34,874 nt of DNA from a bacterium (GCA_021820025.1 JAKAEF010000001.1:1-34874); one strand, 5' to 3'. Positions 16,741 to 24,583 are shown, counted from the first letter of the stretch. Numbers and translations are program-made. The notes: generated by a model not told the origin, from the sequence alone.

Positions 16741-17386
16741 GATCACAGTACCTGAGGCTACACGCAAAGTTATAGAACGTTCACGCTACCTGGCAGAGGC
16801 TATGAGTAAGGGGCTTATTAATTACTCTTCTTTAGCCCGCTATATTAAGCCAGAACTTGAACAAATGCTTGTTAAAAATGTCAGTGAATCATCTATTATT
16901 ATGGCTTTAAAAAGGCTTGAACCTTATTTTCAACCAAAATATAAACATGTTACTGTTTTCCAAAATCCTCCAGAAATGATTGTGAGATCAAATCTAGTTG
17001 AAATAACTGTTGCGAATTCTGAAGAAATGACAAAAAAATTACCTCAAATTATGGCAGTTTACGCGAATCAGCAAAAATACTACTTTACCATTACAGAAGG
17101 AGTATCAGAAACAACTATTATTGCAAGCCATGATTTGTTTGATAAAATCAAAACAATTTTAAATGGAGAAAAAGTAGTTGAAACATATGTTGATCTTTCT
17201 TCTATCACAATTAGACTCCCTAAAGAAGTTTTAGAATCTCCCGGAATTTTTTACTTTTTCTTAAAAAGTCTGGCATGGGAGGGGATAAATATTATAGAAA
17301 TCGTTTCAACCTATTTGGAATTTACCATAATTTTAGAAGATAAAAACGTAAACAAAGCATTTGCAATTCTTAAATCTCTTTTTTAA
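16739..17386 (+). CDS. ACT-domain protein, probable transcriptional regulator
   Basis: 215 residues. The C-terminal part (about 154-215) matches an ACT domain of the aspartokinase type: a first strand TIRLPKEV, SPGIFYFFLKSLAWEGINIIEIVS and a final EFTIILEDKNVNKAFAILKSL. ACT domains bind amino acids or other small ligands. The N-terminal 65 residues are helical and could form a winged helix (YSSLARYIKPEL, then VSESSIIMALKRL with the look of a recognition helix). I infer a ligand-responsive DNA-binding protein; no catalytic domain is present. The gene is divergent from the GNAT-like operon and a perfect palindrome overlaps its start. It converges on xfp and their stop codons share TTAA (17383-17386). 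Confidence 0.7.
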   Translation: MITVPEATRKVIERSRYLAEAMSKGLINYSSLARYIKPELEQMLVKNVSESSIIMALKRLEPYFQPKYKHVTVFQNPPEMIVRSNLVEITVANSEEMTKKLPQIMAVYANQQKYYFTITEGVSETTIIASHDLFDKIKTILNGEKVVETYVDLSSITIRLPKEVLESPGIFYFFLKSLAWEGINIIEIVSTYLEFTIILEDKNVNKAFAILKSLF

Positions 17387-20118
17387 ATTTGTTTTTCTTG
17401 CAATTTTTGGTGTTCTTTCATTAAGCAAAAATCAGAAACAATAGTGACATTATGTTCTCTTGCATAATTTTCTGCTTTTGTATTTCTTACTCCTTCTGGT
17501 AACCAAATTGTTTTTATTCCTTTTTTAATTGCCTCTTCAACATGTGGAAATACTTCTTCTGATCTTCTATAAATTGCAACCATATCTACTGACTTTTCAA
17601 TTTCTAATAAATTTTTATATGCTTTTTCTCCTAACACTTCTCCAATTGCTGGATTAACAGGAACAATAGAAAATCCTTTTGATTGTAAATAAATACCAAC
17701 CTTATGACTGTATCTGTCTGGATCCTGAGAAATTCCAACAATTGCAATTGTTTTTGCTTTTTGCAAAACATTTAATTGGATTGCATCATCTAATGGATTA
17801 TTTTGTATATCAAAATGCCATTCTTCTAATTCTATTGGATCAACTCCATATTCTGTTATGTAAGCCAAATGTTCTTCCAAAGCATTTTTGTAATGATCAA
17901 TTATTTTTTTTGCTTTTTCTAAAGAAATTACTTTTTGTTTTTCCATTTTTTCAATTATTTCTATTGCTAAATGATATCTACTTGTTTTATTTCTCATATG
18001 CATATCAAAAGGTGTTGTTGTCCCACCCAATTCTAAATATCCATGAACAGAAAATCTTTGAGGATTTTTTATGTGGAAAAATATTGACTCCAAATCTTCA
18101 GGATATCCATGATAATTTACAATAACAGGTTTATCGGAAGTAAAATATTTTTCTGCATTTGGAATCTGATTTTTTTGTTGATCTCGTCCTGACAAGCGAA
18201 CAATATTTACAAAGCGAATCTTAATTTCCGGTGCTACAACTTTTACCATTTCTAAAGCAGCCATTGCTTCCTTTGTTACATAGTCCCCAACTCCCGCAAT
18301 AACAATGTCAGGGTTTTCATCACTTGCAAATTCCCAAATTAAAAGTCCGTCTTCCAAAGATTTTTGTGCTTGTTGTAACGTAAGCCATCTTGGTTCTATA
18401 GTTTTACCAGCAACAATTGCATTAATACCATTTGTTGATGCTAATGTTTCGTCTAAAACTGCAAGCATACTATTGTCATCAACAGGGAAATAAACTTTTA
18501 TTTTGTCATCATGTTTTTCTAAAAGTGAACTGACAAATGATGGATTCTGGTGCGTAAATCCATTGTGTTCTTGTCTCCATAAAACTGAAGAAAGCATGTA
18601 ATTTATAGATGCATATGGTCCCCGCCATGAAAGAGTTCTGGCAACTTTTAAAAACTTTTCATATTGATGCGTCATGCTGGAAAAAATTTGTGCAAATGCT
18701 TCATAAGTTGTAAATACAGCATGTCGTCCTGTTAAAATATATCCTTGGGCTAACCCATGTAAATTAGTTTCTGATAACATTTCCATAACTCTTCCATCTT
18801 GTGTCATATCTTTATCGTCTTTACTAATTGGCCAAACAAATGCTCTGCTTGTCTCTTTAAAAACAGTATCCAGTCTGTTGGAGTATGTTTCGTCAGGAGA
18901 CATAAGACGAAAATTATTTTTATTTAATGCAAAAACTTGTTGCAAATATTCACCAGCTTTTTTCATGCTGTTAGATCCCAATTTCCCGGGAACTTCAAAT
19001 TTTGTTTCTAAATTTTCTGTTTTTGGAAGAATTAATTTTTTAAAAAAATTTTTACTGTATGCATGAGGATTATTTCCAATTCTCAACTTTTCTTCAGGAA
19101 GAATATTAAAAATTTCTTTTGAAAATCCTTTATCTTTAGAAAAAACATCATTAAACTTATAAGAAGTTAGCCAATCTTCAATTGCCTCTAACTCATATTC
19201 ATCTTTTCTTGCATTTGGAGCAACAACTTGATGTGCTAAAATATTTCCTTCAATTTTTTTCTTATTTAATTCTTTTATTCCAGTCCATCCTTTTGCTGTC
19301 TGTAAAATAATCATTGGAAATTTAGGAGAAACAATTTTTTTGCCTGAACGCGCATCTTTTTGAATTTTTTTAATTTTTGCTAAACAAGTATCTAATGTTT
19401 TTACCATGTCTTCATAAATATGTTCTCCTGTAACAAAAAATGGTTCATATCCATATCCTTCAAAAAGATCTGATAACTCTTTATTAGACATGCGACCAAA
19501 GATTGTTGGACCAGAAATTTTATAGCCATTCACGTGCAATATAGGCAAAACTGCACCATTTATTGCAGGATCTATTAATTTATTTATATGCCAGCTAGAA
19601 GCAATAGGTCCAGTTTCTGCTTCTCCATCTCCAATCATACAAACAGCTAATAAATCTGGATTATCTAAAACAGCTCCATATGCAGTTCCTAAGGAGTAAC
19701 CTAACTCTCCACCTTCTAAAATTAATCCGGGCGCCTCAGGATTACTGTGACTTGATACACCATATGGCCAACTAAAAATTTTTGAAACCCAGGCAATCCC
19801 TTTTTCATCAAGAGTTGCTTCTTTGTAGTATTTCTCTAGTGTTCCTTCTAAGAATAAATTTGCCTGAAGTGCAGGAAATCCATGACCAGGTCCTAAAACA
19901 AACATGGTAGAAACTTCATGTTTTTTTACAAAATATTGTAAATTTGCATAAACAAAATTTATCCCTGGACATGTTCCCCAATGTCCAAACAAGCGTTGTT
20001 TAATATCTTTGCTAGATAGTTTTTCAGATAATAAATAATTATCTTTTAAATAAATTTGTGTTACTGTCAAATAATTTGCAGCACGAACATACGCTTTAAT
20101 TGCAGAAATATCATTCAT
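17383..20118 (-). CDS. xfp: Phosphoketolase (Xfp) fused to a C-terminal CoA-binding domain
   Basis: 911 residues. The thiamine-diphosphate phosphoketolase part carries FGHWGTCPGIN, GPGHGFPALQ and the ThDP/metal motif IGDGEAETGP followed by HINKLIDPAINGAVLPILH. It splits xylulose 5-phosphate (or fructose 6-phosphate) with phosphate to acetyl-phosphate and an aldose phosphate. Standard enzymes end near 800 residues; here residues about 777-911 (17386-17790) form a CoA_binding Rossmann domain of the YccU/COG1832 type: IAIVGISQDPDRYSHKVG, then VPVNPAIGEVLGEKAYKNL, IYRRSEEV and WLPEGV. The join is in one frame with no interruption. It starts 12 bp after acs, so both share the acs promoter. Neither pta nor ackA is visible, so the fate of acetyl-phosphate is open. 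Confidence 0.94.
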   Translation of the reverse strand: MNDISAIKAYVRAANYLTVTQIYLKDNYLLSEKLSSKDIKQRLFGHWGTCPGINFVYANLQYFVKKHEVSTMFVLGPGHGFPALQANLFLEGTLEKYYKEATLDEKGIAWVSKIFSWPYGVSSHSNPEAPGLILEGGELGYSLGTAYGAVLDNPDLLAVCMIGDGEAETGPIASSWHINKLIDPAINGAVLPILHVNGYKISGPTIFGRMSNKELSDLFEGYGYEPFFVTGEHIYEDMVKTLDTCLAKIKKIQKDARSGKKIVSPKFPMIILQTAKGWTGIKELNKKKIEGNILAHQVVAPNARKDEYELEAIEDWLTSYKFNDVFSKDKGFSKEIFNILPEEKLRIGNNPHAYSKNFFKKLILPKTENLETKFEVPGKLGSNSMKKAGEYLQQVFALNKNNFRLMSPDETYSNRLDTVFKETSRAFVWPISKDDKDMTQDGRVMEMLSETNLHGLAQGYILTGRHAVFTTYEAFAQIFSSMTHQYEKFLKVARTLSWRGPYASINYMLSSVLWRQEHNGFTHQNPSFVSSLLEKHDDKIKVYFPVDDNSMLAVLDETLASTNGINAIVAGKTIEPRWLTLQQAQKSLEDGLLIWEFASDENPDIVIAGVGDYVTKEAMAALEMVKVVAPEIKIRFVNIVRLSGRDQQKNQIPNAEKYFTSDKPVIVNYHGYPEDLESIFFHIKNPQRFSVHGYLELGGTTTPFDMHMRNKTSRYHLAIEIIEKMEKQKVISLEKAKKIIDHYKNALEEHLAYITEYGVDPIELEEWHFDIQNNPLDDAIQLNVLQKAKTIAIVGISQDPDRYSHKVGIYLQSKGFSIVPVNPAIGEVLGEKAYKNLLEIEKSVDMVAIYRRSEEVFPHVEEAIKKGIKTIWLPEGVRNTKAENYAREHNVTIVSDFCLMKEHQKLQEKQI

Positions 20119-20130
20119 AATTTATTTTCT

Positions 20131-21885
20131 TTAATAATCCTCAAGAGTAGAGGTATCACCTTCAGGAAGACCTAATTCCCTAGATTTTAATAAGCGGCGC
20201 ATAATTTTGCCCGAGCGGGTTTTAGGAAGTTTATCTATAAATTCTATTTCCCGTGGATATGCATGGCCTGCCAAATGTTGTTTTACATACGCCATAATTC
20301 TCTTTTTTGTTTCTTCATTTTTTTCAACGCCTGGTTTTACAACAACAAAGGCTTTAATAATTTCTCCACGTAACTCATCTGGTTTTCCAATAACTCCTGC
20401 TTCTATAACATCTTCATGTTCGACAAGTGCACTTTCAACTTCAAACGGACCTACACGTTCTCCAGATGTTTTTATAACATCATCTGCTCGTCCAACAAAC
20501 CAAAAATACCCATCTTTATCTTTAAATGCTTTATCTCCAGACAAATACCATCCATTTCTAAAGTATGAATCAAATTTTTCTTTATTTCCCCAAATTTGTT
20601 TCATTAAAGAATAAATTGTTTCCGGCTTTAGTGCTAAATGTCCTTCTTCTCCAACAGGTACTTCTTTCCCATCTTCATCAATTACTGCTGCGATAACACC
20701 TGGGAGTGGCTTTCCCATACTGCCTGGCCTAACATCCATAACAGAATAATTTGTTACGGTTATTGATCCTTGTTCTGTTTGCCACCACGTATCATGGAAT
20801 GGTAATCCAAATGCTTCTAACCCCCACCAAATTGCTTCAGGATTTAATGGTTCACCAACACTGGCCAAAAATCGAAGATTTGATAAGTTATATTCCTTTG
20901 GAGAAACAGGAGATCCCATAAGCATTCTAATTGCAGTTGGGGCTGTATACCAAACAGTTACTTGGTAATCTTGCAAAACTTTGTACCAATTTTCGGGAGA
21001 AAATCTTCCTTCAAAAATTACAGAAGTTGCTCCCAAACCAAACGGACCTAATGCTCCATAGACAACTCCTGTTACCCAGCCTAAATCCGCTGTACACCAA
21101 TAAATATCATCTTCGTGTACATCTAAAACAAATTTTGTTGTTACCATTGCCTGTACAATATCTCCATGTGCATGCACAACACCCTTTGGTTTTCCTGTTG
21201 TTCCAGAGGTATAGAGCATGTAAGAAAGATCTTCTTTTTGCATATGAGCAATTGCAAAATCTGCAGAAGCTTTTTCCATTTCATGTTTATAATAAATAAG
21301 ATTTTCTCCTTTGGGTTGATCAACAGATCCTCTTTCTACAATAATTACTTTTTCAAGTGCAGGTAAATCTTTCCAGATTTTTTGAATTCTTGGAAAAAGA
21401 GTTGCATTGGTAACAACAACCTTTGCTCCACTATCTAATAAGCGATCCATTAATGCCATTTCCATAAATGCGGAGAATAATGTTCCTGCAATTGCACCAA
21501 GTTTTAAGATGCCAAAAAAAACAACTAATCGCTCAGGAATTGTTGGTAAGAAAATAAAAACTCTATCTCCTTTTTGTACTCCATGCAAATCTAAAACATT
21601 AGCAAATTTATTTGTTAAATCTTTTAATTGGCCATAGGTATATGTTTCTTTTTCACCAGTTGCACTTTCAAATAAAAGTGCATTTTTAGAAGCACTTTTT
21701 CCGATAGCATGTCTGTCAATTGCAATATAAGAAGCATTTAAAGTTCCGTCTTCAAAAAAATCTAAATATTCTTTTTCTGCTTTTTTCCATGTAAACTCTT
21801 TATAGGTTTTTTCGTAATCAGAAAGGTTTGGTTTTTTAACAAATTTTTTGGGGTCTTTGTGAATTATATTTGCACCTGTATTCAT
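20131..21885 (-). CDS. acsA: Acetyl-CoA synthetase, AMP-forming (AcsA type)
   Basis: 584 residues from the ATG at 21885, chosen because the promoter lies inside the longer frame. It is an ANL-superfamily enzyme: the phosphate loop YTSGTTGKPKG, the acyl pocket DTWWQTEQG, the hinge-region SGDKAFKDKDGYFWFVGRADDVIKTSGERVGP, and the C-terminal catalytic lysine in KTRSGKIMRR (K560). The length and the ending DTSTLED resemble Bacillus AcsA rather than the longer E. coli form. It turns acetate, ATP and CoA into acetyl-CoA via acetyl-AMP. K560 is the residue that GNAT enzymes acetylate to switch off Acs in other bacteria, and a GNAT gene lies directly upstream. It is co-transcribed with xfp. Confidence 0.95.
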   Translation of the reverse strand: MNTGANIIHKDPKKFVKKPNLSDYEKTYKEFTWKKAEKEYLDFFEDGTLNASYIAIDRHAIGKSASKNALLFESATGEKETYTYGQLKDLTNKFANVLDLHGVQKGDRVFIFLPTIPERLVVFFGILKLGAIAGTLFSAFMEMALMDRLLDSGAKVVVTNATLFPRIQKIWKDLPALEKVIIVERGSVDQPKGENLIYYKHEMEKASADFAIAHMQKEDLSYMLYTSGTTGKPKGVVHAHGDIVQAMVTTKFVLDVHEDDIYWCTADLGWVTGVVYGALGPFGLGATSVIFEGRFSPENWYKVLQDYQVTVWYTAPTAIRMLMGSPVSPKEYNLSNLRFLASVGEPLNPEAIWWGLEAFGLPFHDTWWQTEQGSITVTNYSVMDVRPGSMGKPLPGVIAAVIDEDGKEVPVGEEGHLALKPETIYSLMKQIWGNKEKFDSYFRNGWYLSGDKAFKDKDGYFWFVGRADDVIKTSGERVGPFEVESALVEHEDVIEAGVIGKPDELRGEIIKAFVVVKPGVEKNEETKKRIMAYVKQHLAGHAYPREIEFIDKLPKTRSGKIMRRLLKSRELGLPEGDTSTLEDY

Positions 21886-21904
21886 AATTTGGTAGATCGT
21901 GGTT

Positions 21905-21933
21905 ATAGTAACAAGGTTTCTTTTATCTGTCAA
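21905..21933 (-). promoter_or_regulatory. Promoter of the acsA-xfp operon
   Basis: On the minus strand, TTGACA (21928-21933), 17 bp, TACTAT (21905-21910). The leader is about 13 bases and lacks a Shine-Dalgarno site. Confidence 0.7.
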
Positions 21934-21964
21934 TTTGTTATAGATCTATCACAAATAAACAATA

Positions 21965-21984
21965 TTTGTTAAAAATTTAACAAA
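21965..21984. promoter_or_regulatory. Palindromic regulator site upstream of acsA-xfp
   Basis: Perfect 9-bp inverted repeat TTTGTTAAA-AA-TTTAACAAA with the GTTAA-N4-TTAAC core at 21968-21981. It starts 31 bp beyond the -35 box and its core centre is 69.5 bp from the first base of the -10 box, the position of an upstream activator. It lies just downstream of the GNAT gene. Confidence 0.6.
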
Positions 21985-21998
21985 AAATGTAATATGTT

Positions 21999-22529
21999 TT
22001 ATAACTGTCTAACTAATGTAGATACACCAGGAACATATTGAGATCTAACCTGAAATCCTCGATGCAACAATGCTTGTTCTGATACTGCATTTTCTGGTTG
22101 CGCCTTTATTGTTGAATATCCTGCTTCTTTTGCAGCAAAACAAAGCCGCTCTACTAATTGACTCATTATACCTATTTGTCTAAATTTAGGAGCAATATAA
22201 ATATCTTCTAATACTGCTTCTGTTCTTGGCTCTCCAGCGATTGCACCTGAATAAAATCCATATCCTACAATATTTCCTCTGTTATCTCTGACAAGTTCTA
22301 TTAAATAATCTCTCTGATCTTCTATAAAACTACCAATTAATGCAGCTGTAGCATCTGTTTCTTGATGTAAAGTTGCTTTCCTACGAAAACGTTCACCCGC
22401 TGCTCGAGCATGTTCTCCTGCCCAATTAGTTCTCAATCTACCAATTTCCGTTACTACTCTTTGCGTTTCTGGATCTATATCTCTAGATTGTAACTGTGAA
22501 TAATCAATTATTCCGTATCTTTCGCGCAT
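21999..22529 (-). CDS. GNAT-family N-acetyltransferase (lysine-poor)
   Basis: 176 residues from the ATG at 22529, chosen because TATAAT ends exactly 6 bases upstream; the 22550 start would overlap pantoate kinase. The GNAT core is clear: VRDNRGNIVGYGFYSG, then EAVLEDIYIAPKFRQIGIMSQLVERL, where FRQIGI is the acetyl-CoA pyrophosphate loop (Q-x-x-G-x), and a final NAVSEQALLHRGFQV. An N-terminal helical extension of about 75 residues is unassigned. By my count it has 4 Lys and 19 Arg. Standing directly upstream of acsA, it could be the AcuA/Pat-like enzyme that acetylates Acs; alternatively it modifies a small amine. Confidence 0.82.
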   Translation of the reverse strand: MRERYGIIDYSQLQSRDIDPETQRVVTEIGRLRTNWAGEHARAAGERFRRKATLHQETDATAALIGSFIEDQRDYLIELVRDNRGNIVGYGFYSGAIAGEPRTEAVLEDIYIAPKFRQIGIMSQLVERLCFAAKEAGYSTIKAQPENAVSEQALLHRGFQVRSQYVPGVSTLVRQL

Positions 22530-22543
22530 ATTTGTATTATATA

Positions 22544-23350
22544 TTAACAAATTAAAAATTGTTGAGACCCTGCAAATGGTATATTACTAAACACTCCATT
22601 TCCAAGCATTATCATAGAAGCAACTCCGCCTTTATTTTCTATTTCTTGAATTGTTTGTATAACTTCTTGATCTTGCAATAACCCACTAGTCGTAGCAAAT
22701 TCTTTTGAAATAGTAATGACATTTTCTAATGTTATTTTTTTCTCTTTATAAAGAGCATCAATTTTTTCAATTGCTGTTTTTCCAGCAACATCAATTTTTT
22801 CTTTTATTACTGGATTTTGAATAACAGATTTTGTTTCAAGTGTACTAAAAAATCGACAATAAATTGGAATATTTGCTATTGGTAAATGTATAACTTTAAA
22901 CAGATAACTAGGATCTTTTTTCAGTAAAAATCCTCCAAAATATTCATTTGTTATATCTCCCAGCCCTGTTCCGTTTTCTACTTCTGCAATATGAGAAAGC
23001 TTTGCCAACTCTATTTTTCCTTTTTGTAAATTAAGTAAATCATTTATTGCATATGCTGTTGCAAGTGTTGCTGCCCCGCTTAATCCAAATCCTCCGCCAA
23101 GTGGTAAATCAGAAATAATTGAGACTTCTAATGGTATGTCTGTTAACTTTTTTATAACAGATAAAACGGGACCAATATGTATTTCTTTTTTGTTTAAAAA
23201 AATTTTTGTATTTGCAGCTTTTGCAACTGTTGCCGTTGCTCCCTTAGATATTGTAAATCCAACACCCGTTGAACCTGTTGTTTCAGGTGTTTCTCCTTTA
23301 TGAATTCTAAAAATACAAGAAATATTTCCGGGAGCAAATGCTGTTGTCAT
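22544..23350 (-). CDS. Pantoate kinase, archaeal type (GHMP superfamily)
   Basis: 268 residues. It opens with FAPGNISCIFRIHKG and GSTGVGFTIS, as archaeal pantoate kinases do, and has the GHMP ATP loop LPLGGGFGLSGAATLATAYA. Archaea phosphorylate pantoate and then condense it with beta-alanine, in place of the bacterial PanC-then-CoaA order. The start overlaps the coaBC stop as ATGA (23347-23350), so both are translationally coupled, which supports the CoA role. A mevalonate- or homoserine-kinase role is less likely given the signature and the partner. No phosphopantothenate synthetase gene is in the window. Confidence 0.85.
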   Translation of the reverse strand: MTTAFAPGNISCIFRIHKGETPETTGSTGVGFTISKGATATVAKAANTKIFLNKKEIHIGPVLSVIKKLTDIPLEVSIISDLPLGGGFGLSGAATLATAYAINDLLNLQKGKIELAKLSHIAEVENGTGLGDITNEYFGGFLLKKDPSYLFKVIHLPIANIPIYCRFFSTLETKSVIQNPVIKEKIDVAGKTAIEKIDALYKEKKITLENVITISKEFATTSGLLQDQEVIQTIQEIENKGGVASMIMLGNGVFSNIPFAGSQQFLIC

Positions 23351-24543
23351 AATACATTTTCAATTATTTTTTGTGCAATTTGTTGTTTTGTATTTAGAGG
23401 AATATGTATCTCTTCTCCTGTATTTTTTAATATATATACTTCATTGGTATCAACTAAAAATCCTGTTTTTTCTCCAACTACATTTGCAACAATTGCAAAA
23501 ATATTTGTTTGTTTTAATCGTTGTTTTGATTTTATTAGTAAATTTTGAACTGTTCCTGTTTCTGCTTTAAATGCAATTACCTTTACATTTTTATTCCATA
23601 ACATAATTTTTGATAGTATTTTTTCTTTAGGAATTAATTTTAAAATCATCTCTTTGTCTGAAGAAATTTTTCCATTAAATTTTTCTACTGAAAAATCAGC
23701 AACAGCTGCAGCATGAAAAACAATGTCAGTATTTTTAACTTCTTTTTGTAAAATTTCTTCTAATTCGTCTGCTGTTTCAAAAATAAGTTGCTTTATATTG
23801 TATTTTGGTTCTACAGAATTTTTAGCACGAATTATTGTTACATCTGCTCCTTGTAAAAAACATTCTTCCGCCAATGCTACTCCCATTTTCCCAGAAGATT
23901 TATTAGAAATAAATCGAACATCATCTATATATTCTTTTGTTCCGCCAGATGTTACTACAATTTTTTTCCCTTTTAATTTAGTTGATTTAGAAACTATAGA
24001 AGTAATCTCATTTATAATTACATCTAAATTTGCCAATCTTCCTTGCCCTTCATATCCGCATGCCAACATTCCAGAATCGGGATTAATAATAATATATCCA
24101 AGCGTTTTTAATTTCTTTATATTCTCTTGTGTAGCAGGATGATGCCACATATGCACATTCATGGAGGGGCAAACAATAATAGGGCAGGTTGCTGCCAACA
24201 CTGTTGTCGTTAAGTAATCATCCGCAATTCCATTTGCCAATTTTGCAATTATATTTGCAGTTGCTGGAGCAATAACAATTGCTTGAGCATTTCCAGCAAT
24301 TTGAATGTGTTCAACTTTTCTCTCTTGAAGAATCTTTTTTGTATTAATCGGTTTGTCAAACAAATTAGCAAAAACTTCTATCTTATTTTCTTTTTTAATT
24401 TTTTCAGGAGAAATCATTTCAGATGCTCCAGAAGTCATAATAACAACAACATTAATATTTTTTTGTTGCAGTTTTGTAATTATTTCCTGAGCTTTTACAA
24501 CAGCTATTCCTCCAGATAATCCTAGTATTACTTGCTGTTTCAT
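23347..24543 (-). CDS. coaBC: Bifunctional phosphopantothenoylcysteine decarboxylase / phosphopantothenate-cysteine ligase
   Basis: 398 residues with both domains. CoaC, residues 1 to about 185: GLSGGIAVVKA flavin-binding start, the catalytic His in VEHIQIAG, and CPSMNVHMW, where PAMNxxMW is usual (Ala to Ser). CoaB, about 190-398: VTSGGTKEYIDDVRFISNKSSGKMG, then AAAVADFSV and GKISSDKEMILKLIP, with a basic residue for the acyl-cytidylate step. It converts phosphopantothenate to phosphopantetheine. It heads the coaBC-pantoate kinase pair, with a promoter at 24553-24582 leaving only a few bases of leader. Confidence 0.95.
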   Translation of the reverse strand: MKQQVILGLSGGIAVVKAQEIITKLQQKNINVVVIMTSGASEMISPEKIKKENKIEVFANLFDKPINTKKILQERKVEHIQIAGNAQAIVIAPATANIIAKLANGIADDYLTTTVLAATCPIIVCPSMNVHMWHHPATQENIKKLKTLGYIIINPDSGMLACGYEGQGRLANLDVIINEITSIVSKSTKLKGKKIVVTSGGTKEYIDDVRFISNKSSGKMGVALAEECFLQGADVTIIRAKNSVEPKYNIKQLIFETADELEEILQKEVKNTDIVFHAAAVADFSVEKFNGKISSDKEMILKLIPKEKILSKIMLWNKNVKVIAFKAETGTVQNLLIKSKQRLKQTNIFAIVANVVGEKTGFLVDTNEVYILKNTGEEIHIPLNTKQQIAQKIIENVL

Positions 24544-24552
24544 AATAGGGGT

Positions 24553-24582
24553 ATTGTATCAATTTGTAAGTATAAGAGGCAA
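24553..24582 (-). promoter_or_regulatory. coaBC promoter
   Basis: On the minus strand, TTGCCT (24577-24582), 18 bp, TACAAT (24553-24558), ending 9 bases before the ATG, so the leader is only about 3 bases. Confidence 0.45.
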
Positions 24583-24583
24583 A

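Noticed and set aside
17679..18125. Plus-strand frame of 148 residues opposite xfp
   Set aside because: Leu/Phe-rich antisense of AT-rich coding DNA, no start signal, opposite a conserved domain.
22530..22552. Inverted repeat ATTTGT/ACAAAT around the GNAT -10 box, similar to the regulator site
   Set aside because: The half-site TTAACAAA is there, but the spacing is longer than in the other three sites and the region is very AT-rich, so I did not list it as a fourth operator.
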